A stretch of 64,000 nt of DNA, taken from NCBI GenBank assembly GCA_965242505.1, contig OZ251449.1, positions 62,001-126,000 on the forward strand, in the 5' to 3' direction. How positions within the stretch are numbered: position 1 is the stretch's first letter; the number at the start of each line of letters is the position of its first letter. The stretch is from UBA2966 sp965242505 (GTDB taxonomy: Bacteria; Pseudomonadota; Alphaproteobacteria; UBA2966). The translations under genes were made by a program, and so were the position numbers. Shown in pieces: positions 43,938-53,768 of this stretch. Under the pieces are notes generated by a model that was not told where the DNA came from, made no database searches, and saw only the letters and a list, made by a program, of their open reading frames with translations.

Positions 43938-44776
43938 GGTCGCGCCTCCGCCAGCAGTTCGACCGCCTCCGCGAGCATGGGGCCCGGACACACCCAGAGA
44001 CGGGCGGGAATCCGGAGCAGCGTCTTCCCCTTCATCGATTTCGCGAGAGCGGGGTGGCGGAGCGTTTCCTCGGCGACCGAGGCGCCGCCGTCGCCGAAGG
44101 AGCCGAGGATCAGCATGTCGGGGTCGGAGGCGATCAGCCGCTCCATCGGCAGCGCGGCGTTCCCCGTCACGCCGAGCTCGGCGGCCGCGTTCCGGAAACC
44201 GGCGGCGGCGAGAACGGAATGGACGGGAGTCCCGCCGCCGGCGGTGTATCCGTCGGGCAGATAGAAGGCGGCGGTCGGTCGGCCGGCGGGCGCGGCCCGT
44301 CCGGCGCGCTCCAGACGCCGGTCCATGTCCGACAGCAGCGCCTCGCCGCGTTCCGCCTCGTCCAGGAGCGCCGCGACGCGGCGGACCTGGGCGCGGACTC
44401 CCGCGAAGTCCTCCGGCGGGTCGAGGACGGCCACGCGATGACCCGTGCGCTTCAGGAAGGCGACCGCCCCTTGCGACGTGAACCGTCCCGCGAGCACCAG
44501 GTCGGGTTCCAGCGGAAGGATCTCCTCGGCGCGCCCGCGCGTCGTCGGGACGCCGCGGGCGGCCGACGCCATGTACGAGTTGGCGGGGTCGCGCGCCAGG
44601 TAGCTGACCGCGGCGACGTTGGAAGCCTCCGCCAGCATCAGGACGAGCTGGTCCGCGCAGAGGTTGAGCGAGACGACCCGCCGGGGTTTCGCGTCCGCCT
44701 CGCCCGCGGGAGGCCCGGCGAGAAGGACGGCGGCGAGGAATCGCGGTCCGAAGCGAAGGATGCGCGCCGCCGCCAT
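43934..44776 (-). CDS. btuF: Vitamin B12 periplasmic binding protein
   Basis: A 280-aa class III periplasmic binding protein. The N-terminal signal covers about 1-29, RRVVSLNLCADQLVLML starts the first lobe, and ILPLEPDLVLAGRF, GNAALPMERLIASDPDMLIL and a long linking helix are visible. It captures cobalamin for BtuCD. Its start, ATG 44776, is 9 bases after the btuB stop. Confidence 0.88.
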   Translation of the reverse strand: MAAARILRFGPRFLAAVLLAGPPAGEADAKPRRVVSLNLCADQLVLMLAEASNVAAVSYLARDPANSYMASAARGVPTTRGRAEEILPLEPDLVLAGRFTSQGAVAFLKRTGHRVAVLDPPEDFAGVRAQVRRVAALLDEAERGEALLSDMDRRLERAGRAAPAGRPTAAFYLPDGYTAGGGTPVHSVLAAAGFRNAAAELGVTGNAALPMERLIASDPDMLILGSFGDGGASVAEETLRHPALAKSMKGKTLLRIPARLWVCPGPMLAEAVELLAEARP

Positions 44777-44785
44777 CGCCGGCCT

Positions 44786-46708
44786 CTAGAACGCTGCCCG
44801 AAGGCCTCCGTAGACCGCGCGGCCGGGCGCGCCGTAGCCCAGGACCTCCTCGTATTCGCGGTCGAGCAGGTTCTCGCCCCGGGCGTGGATCTCGACTCCG
44901 GGCCGGACCCGCCAGCCGGCGACGACCTTGAGCAGCGTGAAGCTCCCGAGGCGGACCGCGGCGGGAGGATCGACGAAGGCGGGGTCGAATCGGAGATCCG
45001 TGCGCTCGCCGTTGAAGTCGATGCCGACGTTCACCCGGCCCGGGCGGTCCTCGATCTCGAACGTGTAGTTCGCGTTCAGGCTGGCGACGTGCCTGGGCCG
45101 GCGCACGAGCTCCGTGCCGTTCGCGTCCTGTCCGACCGACCAGGTGTAGGCCCCGGAGAGCGTCAGATCGGCGTCGAACCGCCAGGTTCCGGCGAACTCG
45201 ACGCCGCGGGTCCGGCTGGCGCCGGGGAGATTGACCGCCGTGTCGCCGAAGCCCTGGATCAGGTTCTCGACGTCGGTCTCGAAGTACGTGACGTCGAAGA
45301 CCGCCTCGCCGCCGGGGAGCGGCTGCTCGATGCCGGCGTCCCAGCCCGTCGCGGTTTCCGGGGACAGGTCGGGGTTGCCCGTGAAACCGGACGTGTACCC
45401 GAACAGCTCGAAGGTCGTCGGGTTCTTGACCCCTTCGCCGCGGCTCGCGTGGAACCGCGTCCCCCACGGCCGGTGTTCGTAGGCCGCCGCCACCCGGTAG
45501 GTGTCGGCGTCGTCGAAGACCGTCGCGTCGTCGCGCCGGCCGGCGACGGAAAGGTGGATCGAGTCGAGCAGGTCGAGCCGGTACTCGGCGGCGTACCCCT
45601 TGTGGCTGATGTCGCGGTCGACGTCCAGGAAGGCGCTCGTGGAAACCACGTTCTCCTCCTCCCGTTCCGCCGCGAGGGTCAGGGCGTGTTCGGCGCCGCC
45701 CGCTCCGAAACGCAGGTTCGTCTGGTAGTCGAACTTCCGTTTCTCGCCCTCGAACACGCTGTCGACGGCGCCGCTCTCGAAGTTCTTGCGACGGCTGTCG
45801 GCGAGCCCGGCGCCCGCCTCGTGGGTCCAGCGCCCGTCGAGCGTGGACAGGGTGGCCGACCCCCGGTAGTAGCGCTTGACGGCGCTCGTCCGCGTATCGG
45901 TATCGGCGAGGCCGACGCCGAAGACGGAGCCGTCCGTCTCCAGTTCGGCGTCCGTCCACCGCCCCACGAAGTCGAGACTGGCGTTCGGCGCCGGCGAGAG
46001 GCCCGCCCTGACGTGGACGGTGCGGTTGCGATAGCCGTCCCGCTCCCCGTTGCCCCGCTTCTCGCTCGCCGCCGAGACGCCGTCCGTGTGGACGCCCGCG
46101 GCGCGCACGGCGGCGTGGTAGCGGTCGCCTCCGGCGCGGAAGCTCGCGGCGCCGCGCGCCGCGCCGAAGGACCCCGCCTCGGCCTCGGCGGAAATCTCGG
46201 GCGCGCCGCGCCCCCGCCGGGTGACGACGTTGACGACGCCGCCGATCGCCTCGCTGCCCCACAGCGCGCTCTGGGGCCCGCGCAGCACCTCGACGCGCTC
46301 GATTCCGCCGGCGAGGAGGTCGCCGAAGTCGAATTCGGATCCGTTCGCCGGATCGCCGACCTCGATCCCGTCGATCAGCACCAGGGTCTGGTTGGCTTCC
46401 GCGCCCCGGATGCGGACCTGCGTGAGGGCGCCGGCCCCTCCCGAACGGCTGACGGCGACGCCGGGGACCTCGCGCAGGACCTCGCCGACGGTGCGGTCCT
46501 GTTTGGCGTCGATGTCGTCGCCGTCGATGACGGTCACCGCGCTGCCGACCGCCGCCGCCGGGACGGGTATCCGGCTGGCGGTGACCACGACTTCCGGCAA
46601 CATCTGAACCTGCCGGGTCTGCGCCGACGGGCGCTCCGGGGCGGCGGCGAGGATCGCCGACGCGCCGAGGACGAATACGATACGTCCGAGTTCGCTGTTG
46701 AATCGCAT
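44786..46708 (-). CDS. btuB: TonB-dependent vitamin B12 receptor
   Basis: A 640-aa outer-membrane receptor. The signal peptide covers about 1-29 and a TonB box is near EVVVTASRIP (39-48). The plug domain has QVRIRGAEANQTLVLIDGIE, ERVEVLRGPQSALWGSEAIG and GVVNVVTRRG. A 22-strand barrel follows, ending with VYGGLRAAF (terminal Phe). It is the first gene behind the cobalamin riboswitch and heads btuB-btuF-btuC-btuD-tonB. Confidence 0.95.
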   Translation of the reverse strand: MRFNSELGRIVFVLGASAILAAAPERPSAQTRQVQMLPEVVVTASRIPVPAAAVGSAVTVIDGDDIDAKQDRTVGEVLREVPGVAVSRSGGAGALTQVRIRGAEANQTLVLIDGIEVGDPANGSEFDFGDLLAGGIERVEVLRGPQSALWGSEAIGGVVNVVTRRGRGAPEISAEAEAGSFGAARGAASFRAGGDRYHAAVRAAGVHTDGVSAASEKRGNGERDGYRNRTVHVRAGLSPAPNASLDFVGRWTDAELETDGSVFGVGLADTDTRTSAVKRYYRGSATLSTLDGRWTHEAGAGLADSRRKNFESGAVDSVFEGEKRKFDYQTNLRFGAGGAEHALTLAAEREEENVVSTSAFLDVDRDISHKGYAAEYRLDLLDSIHLSVAGRRDDATVFDDADTYRVAAAYEHRPWGTRFHASRGEGVKNPTTFELFGYTSGFTGNPDLSPETATGWDAGIEQPLPGGEAVFDVTYFETDVENLIQGFGDTAVNLPGASRTRGVEFAGTWRFDADLTLSGAYTWSVGQDANGTELVRRPRHVASLNANYTFEIEDRPGRVNVGIDFNGERTDLRFDPAFVDPPAAVRLGSFTLLKVVAGWRVRPGVEIHARGENLLDREYEEVLGYGAPGRAVYGGLRAAF

Positions 46709-46894
46709 GGGTGGCTCCCGAATCTGTCTGTGCGTGACACGGAGAAAGCCGCGCCGTTGCCGAGAGCCGATCGGCGATGTCGTTGATTGTCCGTCGATGT
46801 CATCAGTGGCCCGTTCGCAGCGACACGCTTTCCGTTTGTCGCCACCAACGGCGGTCCGTCCCGGCGAAACACCCCGTTCACCGGTTGGGCGACG

Positions 46895-47062
46895 CGCGGC
46901 GGCAGGTCTCCTGGCTCGCGGGTCGTTGCGGGCGCTCGCCTTCCCGGATTCCCAGTGGCGATCGTGAGCGCCGACTATCCGCTTACAGTTGCGGGGGCAG
47001 CCGCGGACTCGACCGCGAAAGCGATCTCACCGCGTTCCCTTTTCCCCGATGGGGGGAACCAC
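46895..47062 (-). ncRNA. Cobalamin (adenosylcobalamin) riboswitch
   Basis: Read on the minus strand: a 5' stem with GGTTCCCCCCATCGGGGAA (47041-47060), the invariant box GCCCCCGCAACTGTAAGCGG (46979-46998), GCCACTGGGAA (46949-46959) and the closing GAGCCAGGAGACCTGCC (46900-46916). These are the canonical elements of the AdoCbl riboswitch, ordered as in known examples. It precedes btuB by about 190 bases and should reduce expression of the transport operon when B12 is plentiful. I could not place the expression platform in 46709-46894 with confidence. Confidence 0.95.
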
Positions 47063-47071
47063 CACGCCGCG

Positions 47072-47100
47072 AAGCATATACGCCCGCCGCCGGGGGGGCA
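47072..47100 (-). promoter_or_regulatory. Promoter of the cobalamin transport operon
   Basis: On the minus strand TTGCCC (47095-47100) and TATGCT (47072-47077) lie 17 bases apart, ending about 10 bases before the riboswitch. This is a good housekeeping-type promoter at the expected place. Confidence 0.6.
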
Positions 47101-47139
47101 AGCGTCTGTCCTCGTTCAATGCATACGAGACGCCGCGTG

Positions 47140-47870
47140 GGCCGCCGGACCCCCCTCCCGACCTCCCTTCTCTACGCTCTCCCTCCCCCTTGCAGGGGGA
47201 GGGTCGGGGTGGGGGTCGCGGCGCCAGGGGGGTGGGGCGATACGTTCGAGAGGTCCATCACCGAATCCCGGCGCGGGGCCGTCCGCAAGCGCGCGTTCGT
47301 GCGGGGCCTCCTTCTTACGTCCGGACCCCCCTCCCGACCTCCCCCCTGCCAGGGAGGAGGAGCATGAACGGAAACCCCCGTCCCCCCGTTCTCCCTCCCT
47401 CTTGCAGGGGGAGGGTCGGGGTGGGGGTCGCGCCAGGGGGGTGGGGCGATACGTTCGAGAGGTCCATCACCGAATCCCGGCGCGGGGCCGTCCGCAAGCG
47501 CGCGTTCGTGCGGGGCCTCCTCCTTACGTCCGGACCCCCCTCCCGACCTCCCCCCTGTCAGGGGGGAGGAGTATATATGGCGTATATGGCGTCTCCGCGA
47601 CCCCGAGCCGGTCGAGACGTGGCCGCAGCTGGCGGGTATATATGGCGTATATGGCGTCTCCGCCCCCCCTTCTTCTCCCTCCCCCTTGCAGGGGGAGGGT
47701 CGGGGTGGGGGTCGCGCCAGGGGGGTGGGGCGATACGTTCGAGAGGTCCATCACCGAATCCCGGCGCGGGGCCGTCCGCAAGCGCGCGTTCGTGCGGGGC
47801 CTCCTTCTTACGTCCGGACCCCCCTCCCGACCTCCCCCCTGCCAGGGGGGAGGAGTATCAGTGGTCAGGG
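47140..47870. repeat. Tandem field of long GC hairpin repeats
   Basis: Three long units begin near 47231, 47440 and 47725. Each has type-A and type-B hairpins around a conserved block of about 80 bases containing CGATACGTTCGAGAGGTCCA and GTCCGCAAGCGCGCGTTCGT. The last interval (47580-47655) also contains two copies of TATATATGGCGTATATGGCG, 63 bases apart, unlike anything else here. No gene is seen between the riboswitch promoter and the RIDQ gene at 47893. Confidence 0.88.
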
Positions 47871-47892
47871 GGAGAGAGGGGCGCGATGCGCC

Positions 47893-48240
47893 CTACGCCG
47901 CGCGCCGGCCGGTGATCGCTTCCCGCAGCCCTTCGAGCAACCCCTCCAGTTTCGCCATGCGCTCCCGCAGGTCGTTCTGTCCCCGTTCGACGCGGTCGAT
48001 GCGCTCGTTGATCTGGGCGTTGCCCTGGTCGATGCGTTCGTTGATCTGGGCGTTGCCCTGGTCGATGCGTTCGTTGATCTGGTCGATGCGTCCGTTGACC
48101 TGGGCGTTGATCTGGTCGATGCGGTCGTCGATGCGGTCGATGCGGTCGTCGAGGCGCGCGCCCTGCCGGAGGATGAGGCCGGCCAGGGCCACGCCGACGG
48201 CGCCGACGGTCGCGAGGATGGTGATGGTGGGACCGTCCAT
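47893..48240 (-). CDS. RIDQ-repeat coiled-coil protein, copy 3
   Basis: A 115-aa copy of the proteins at 38922 and 39880, on the opposite strand. It keeps the membrane start and the C-terminal RVERGQNDLRERMAKLEGL segment and has the fewest repeat units. Upstream on its strand TCGACA and TAGACT are 18 bases apart, with the -10 box five bases before ATG, a leaderless arrangement shared by all three copies. The -35 box lies in a repeat. Confidence 0.72.
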   Translation of the reverse strand: MDGPTITILATVGAVGVALAGLILRQGARLDDRIDRIDDRIDQINAQVNGRIDQINERIDQGNAQINERIDQGNAQINERIDRVERGQNDLRERMAKLEGLLEGLREAITGRRAA

Positions 48241-48253
48241 GCGCGCAGTCTAG

Positions 48254-48430
48254 GCCGCATTTCTCATACCTGTCGAGGGCTTGTCCTCGTTCAATGCATA
48301 TGAGACGGCCGCGCAGGCCGCATTGTCTCGTATCGATGGAGGGTCGAGGATTGCGCGGCGTTGCGGGACCGCGAACCATCCCCCCTCCCGACCTCCCCCC
48401 TGTTCAGGGGGGAGGAGTGTGGATGGTCAA
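48254..48430. repeat. Composite repeat with CCGCATTTCTC end motif and type-A hairpin
   Basis: CCGCATTTCTCATACC at 48255-48270, then TGTCCTCGTTCAATGCATATG (48282-48302; also at 47107-47126 in near-identical form), a second diverged end motif with GTCGAGGATTGCGCGGCG, and a type-A hairpin with one extra base (48395-48416). No gene is seen between the RIDQ gene and malate synthase. Confidence 0.75.
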
Positions 48431-48538
48431 GGGGAGGGCCGGGGTGGGGGCGAATTTTCCTTGCTCCCCCTCCCCCCGTAGTGAAGACTGGAAACCGTCG
48501 CGCCCGGCGAGCGCGGCGCGAATCCGGGAGGACGGAAG

Positions 48539-50194
<1,656 letters not shown>

Positions 50195-50226
50195 ACCGCC
50201 GCCGTCCGGCCCGCCCGGGGGGACGG

Positions 50227-51126
50227 TCATTTGGCCCAGATCGAGACGTCGCCGAGGTAGTCGCGCGTCGCGCGGTCGAGCGGATAGTACAGCGCGCCGT
50301 CGCGGCCGAACCAGCGATCGTAGACTTCCTCGTAACGGCCGCTGAAGTCCCGCACGTCGGCGAACATGTCGGCGAGGGTCCTGTTGACCAGATCGCGCCA
50401 GCGGCTGTCGTTCTGCGGCAGAACGCAGGCCAGGGTCTCCGTCTCCAGCGCGCGCGTCCTCGGCAGCAGCACGACGCTGCGCCTCGGCTCTTCGCGTTCG
50501 GCGAGCCCGAGCAGCACGACGCCGACGTTGGCCACGCCGTCGACCTCGCCCATTTCAAGCCCGCGCATCGCGTCGCCCATGTTGGCGTACATGTGGAGAC
50601 CGGCGCCGGGCAGCCGATCCTTCATCACGGCCACGGTGGTGGTGCCCTCGACCACGCCGACCTCGATCTGGCCCAGGTCGGCCGCGCGTCCGGCCTGGTT
50701 GCGATACACCATGACCCGCGTGCCGTCGCGGAAGAACGGCAGGGAAAAGTCCACCATGTCTTCCCGCTCCCAGGTCGGCGTGGTGATGCCGCATACGATG
50801 TCGAGTTCGCCTTCGGCGACGCGTTGCAGGCGGTCGCTCGGGGTGACCTCGAACAGCTCGAGGCGGACGGTCCGTCCGGTCGTCTTCTCCGCGGCCGCGC
50901 GAATCTCCCTGAGCAGGTCGACGGAGAACCCCTCGAACTCTCCGGAGGCCGTCTTCTGCGCGAACGGCGCCGCGTTGGCCCTGGTGCCCGCGCGCATCAC
51001 GCCGTCGGCGGAAATCCGGTCGAGGGCGCTCTCCGCCGCGCTCGCTCCGGCGTGAATCATCGCCGGCGCCGCAATCATCGCCAGCGCCGCCAGCGCCGGC
51101 AACGCCGTCACCCGCCTCGTCCGCAA
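50227..51126 (-). CDS. Family 3 solute-binding protein (amino-acid type)
   Basis: A 299-aa periplasmic binding protein of the polar amino acid family. The signal peptide is RTRRVTALPALAALAMIAAP. The domain has TANSxxFG-like openings (GTRANAAPFAQ), GFSVDLLREI, LDIVCGITTPTWEREDMVDFS and VGVVEGTTT. I chose TTG 51126 because GAGGGGG lies just upstream and the basic residues complete the signal. GTG 51111 is possible. It is divergent from the methyltransferase/permease operon. It is a second ligand-binding protein for the locus. Confidence 0.85.
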   Translation of the reverse strand: MRTRRVTALPALAALAMIAAPAMIHAGASAAESALDRISADGVMRAGTRANAAPFAQKTASGEFEGFSVDLLREIRAAAEKTTGRTVRLELFEVTPSDRLQRVAEGELDIVCGITTPTWEREDMVDFSLPFFRDGTRVMVYRNQAGRAADLGQIEVGVVEGTTTVAVMKDRLPGAGLHMYANMGDAMRGLEMGEVDGVANVGVVLLGLAEREEPRRSVVLLPRTRALETETLACVLPQNDSRWRDLVNRTLADMFADVRDFSGRYEEVYDRWFGRDGALYYPLDRATRDYLGDVSIWAK

Positions 51127-51309
51127 GGACCCCCTCGCTCGCGAAGGATCGTTCGTCCGTGATCTCAATCTCCGCCCCTTCCCGCTTTTCGCGATGCCTA
51201 GTATTGTTTGCCGGGGCCGTCGATAGTAGGCTCCGGCCGAATATCGGAAGCCTAACGTCGCGGCCGCTTCGGTGACAAGCCCCGATGCGCCTTGGCCAAT
51301 GGAGGAAAG

Positions 51310-52158
51310 ATGACCGTGAGCGGCGGCGCCGCCAGCGTCGTGGACCACGATGCGCCCGCGCCGGGGACGCGCGCCCCGGACGTGCGCGGCGGCTACGAGG
51401 CCTATATCTCCTCGGGTCTCTACGACCGGCGCTACCCGCGCCCCAACGGGCGCACGCTGAGAACGTCGCTGGGCTTCCTGCGGAAAGGAGGCCGGTTTCT
51501 CGACTTCGGCGCCGGCACCGGACGTTACACCCTGCCGTTGATGGAGCGGACCCGGGCGAGCGGCGTGGCCTACGACGTCTGTCCGGCGGCGTGTCGGGCG
51601 ATGGCGGATCGTCTGCGCGGCTTCGTCGACGAGGGGCGGCTCGTCATCCGCGACGGCGAGCCGGGGGCGTTGACCGAGACGCACCGGCAGTCGTTCGATC
51701 TCGCGCTCATGGCCTTCGGGGTTCTCGGGCACGTCGCCGGACGGGCGGCGCGCCTGCGCCTGCTCGGCGCGGTCCGCGAGATGCTGAAACCGGAGGGCGT
51801 CCTGGTTCTCGGCCTGCCGAACGCGCGGCGGCGGTTCCGGGCGGCGCGGCGCGCGGCGGCTCCCCTGGTGCGGGCCGGCGAGCTGGAGGCCGGGGACGTC
51901 CTCTACACGCGCGGCCGGGACGCCGACGGGATCCGGCTGTTCTACCACCTCTTCTCTCCGTCGGAGGCGCGCGACGATCTCTCGGCCGCGGGGTTCCGGC
52001 TCGAGAGCATCGAGCCCGAGAGCCTGCTGCCCGAATACGCGGTCGTGGGCAGCCCGTTGCTCGGTCGACTCGACGACCTGGCGTGCCGGATCGCCCCGGC
52101 CGCCAGCGGCTACGGATTCCTGATCGTGGCCAGACCTCTGGCTCCGGACGCCTCATGA
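51310..52158 (+). CDS. Class I SAM-dependent methyltransferase
   Basis: A 282-aa methyltransferase with motif I FLDFGAGTGRYTLP (about 60-73), a post-I acidic residue (YDVCPAA) and a DLALMAFGVLGHV motif. Substrate unknown. ATG 51310 follows GGAGGAAAG. Its stop overlaps the start of the SBP-permease gene, so it is the first gene of a three-gene plus-strand operon. It may modify a component or product of the receptor pathway, but nothing in the sequence shows which. Confidence 0.82.
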   Translation: MTVSGGAASVVDHDAPAPGTRAPDVRGGYEAYISSGLYDRRYPRPNGRTLRTSLGFLRKGGRFLDFGAGTGRYTLPLMERTRASGVAYDVCPAACRAMADRLRGFVDEGRLVIRDGEPGALTETHRQSFDLALMAFGVLGHVAGRAARLRLLGAVREMLKPEGVLVLGLPNARRRFRAARRAAAPLVRAGELEAGDVLYTRGRDADGIRLFYHLFSPSEARDDLSAAGFRLESIEPESLLPEYAVVGSPLLGRLDDLACRIAPAASGYGFLIVARPLAPDAS

Positions 52159-53768
52159 GGGCGATCGTCCGGTCCCGGCTCGGTCGCCACGCCGGTCTCG
52201 CGCTTCTCGCCGTCGCCGTCTGGCTGCACGGCGCCGGCCAGGCCGCGGCCGACCGGCTCGACGAGATCCGCGCGCGCGGCCACCTGATCGCCGGAGTCAA
52301 GGCCGATTACCGGCCCTTCGGTTTCCGCGACGAGGACGGTGCCCTCGTCGGCTACGACACCGACGTCGCCCGCGCCCTGGCCGAGGCCGTCGGCGTGTCG
52401 GTGCGGTTCACGCCGGTGACCAGCGCCAACCGGCTGCAAAAGCTCCAGCGCGGCGAGATCGACATCGTCGTCGCCACGCTGGGCGACACCCGCAGCCGCC
52501 GCGATCTGGTGACCATGATCGAGCCGCAGTACTACGGCGATGGAGTCAACGTTCTGTTGCGGCCGGACGCGCGGGTCTCCAGCTGGGAGGACCTGCGCGG
52601 CCGCACCCTGTGCAGCGTCCAGGGATCGCTGTGGAATCGCCTGGCCCGCGAGAGGCTCCTGGTCGAGACGATCTCCCTCAACACCACGCGCGAGGCCGCG
52701 CTGGCCCTGCGCAACGCGCACTGCGTCGGCTGGCTGTACGACGAGGTCAACCTCCTGAACGAACTGGCGGGCGGAGACTGGGAAGAGGGCTACCACGTGT
52801 CCTTGCCGACGCGCTTCGTGTCCCCCTGGGCGGTCGCCATCGCCAAGGAAGAGGCGGGCGGGCGCCTCGACCTGCTGTTCGGCAACACGCTCGCGAGATG
52901 GCATCGCGAGGGCTTTCTCCAGCAGCTCGAGGAGCGGTGGGGATTGCCTCCCTCGCCCTATCTGCGGCGGGCCCGGCTGATCTGGCAGGAGACCGACGGC
53001 TCCGGCGAGCTCGTCTGCCGACGGGACGATGCCGGGAAATGGCCCCTCGCGTGCCGCGAGCTCGCGCTCGTCGCCGGCGGGGAGCTCGGCGGCATTTCGG
53101 GGATATCCCTGATGTTGAGGGAGGCGACCGGTCTCGACGTCAGCCTGATCTACGACCCGCAGGACCGCGACGTCTTTCTCTTCGGCCTGTTCCTGACGGT
53201 CGCGCTGTCCGTCGTGACGGTGGCGGGCAGCATAGCCCTGGGCGTCCTGTTCGGCTGGGTGATACATCGGCGGACCCCCGTCGCCGCGGCCTTCCTCCAG
53301 GGCTTTTGCGCCGTCCTGCGCATGACGCCGCCGCTCCTGCAGCTCTACGTCGTCTTCTTCGGGCTCGGAGGCGTCGTTCTGGCGCTCGGCTTCTCGCTCG
53401 ACGCGTTCACGGTCGCGTCCGCGGTGTTGTCGCTCTACGCCGCGGCCAGCAACGCCGTCTCGTTCTCCCTGGCGGCGGACGTGGCGGCCGGCGAGGGCGA
53501 ACGCCTGCGCTTCGGGATCGCCGAATTCCGCCGGGCGTTGTGGCTGTGCCACGCCGCGGTGATGGGCAATTCGGTCAACATCGTCAAGGCGACCGGCATG
53601 GCCAGCACCCTGGCGTTGCCCGAGCTGGTGCACGCCAGCACCTCGATCGTGGCCGAGAAGGGCAACGACGCCGTGATGATGAACCTGCTGTTGATCTGCT
53701 ACTTCCTGCTGGTCATCGGAGCGGTCCAGGTCTTCCGCCGCTGGGAACGCCGGGATCACGCGCCATGA
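52155..53768 (+). CDS. Solute-binding protein fused to amino-acid ABC permease
   Basis: A 537-aa fusion. The signal peptide is about 1-32. A family 3 binding domain (about 34-260) follows, with DYRPFGFRDEDGALVGYDTD and GEIDIVVATLGDTRSRRDLV. A linker with a Cys pair (about 280-330) leads to a HisM-type permease with several membrane segments (about 340-530; FLTVALSVVTVAGSIALGV, VLRMTPPLLQLY). The cytoplasmic EAA loop that normally docks the ATPase is shortened and lacks the usual EAA..G pattern (GEGERLRFGIAEFRRAL). ATG 52155 overlaps the methyltransferase stop. No ATPase gene is near. Confidence 0.82.
   Translation: MRAIVRSRLGRHAGLALLAVAVWLHGAGQAAADRLDEIRARGHLIAGVKADYRPFGFRDEDGALVGYDTDVARALAEAVGVSVRFTPVTSANRLQKLQRGEIDIVVATLGDTRSRRDLVTMIEPQYYGDGVNVLLRPDARVSSWEDLRGRTLCSVQGSLWNRLARERLLVETISLNTTREAALALRNAHCVGWLYDEVNLLNELAGGDWEEGYHVSLPTRFVSPWAVAIAKEEAGGRLDLLFGNTLARWHREGFLQQLEERWGLPPSPYLRRARLIWQETDGSGELVCRRDDAGKWPLACRELALVAGGELGGISGISLMLREATGLDVSLIYDPQDRDVFLFGLFLTVALSVVTVAGSIALGVLFGWVIHRRTPVAAAFLQGFCAVLRMTPPLLQLYVVFFGLGGVVLALGFSLDAFTVASAVLSLYAAASNAVSFSLAADVAAGEGERLRFGIAEFRRALWLCHAAVMGNSVNIVKATGMASTLALPELVHASTSIVAEKGNDAVMMNLLLICYFLLVIGAVQVFRRWERRDHAP

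Noticed and set aside
44054..46786. 910-codon plus-strand open frame opposite btuF and btuB
   Set aside because: It is a shadow of two well-recognised genes and has no ribosome site or motifs.
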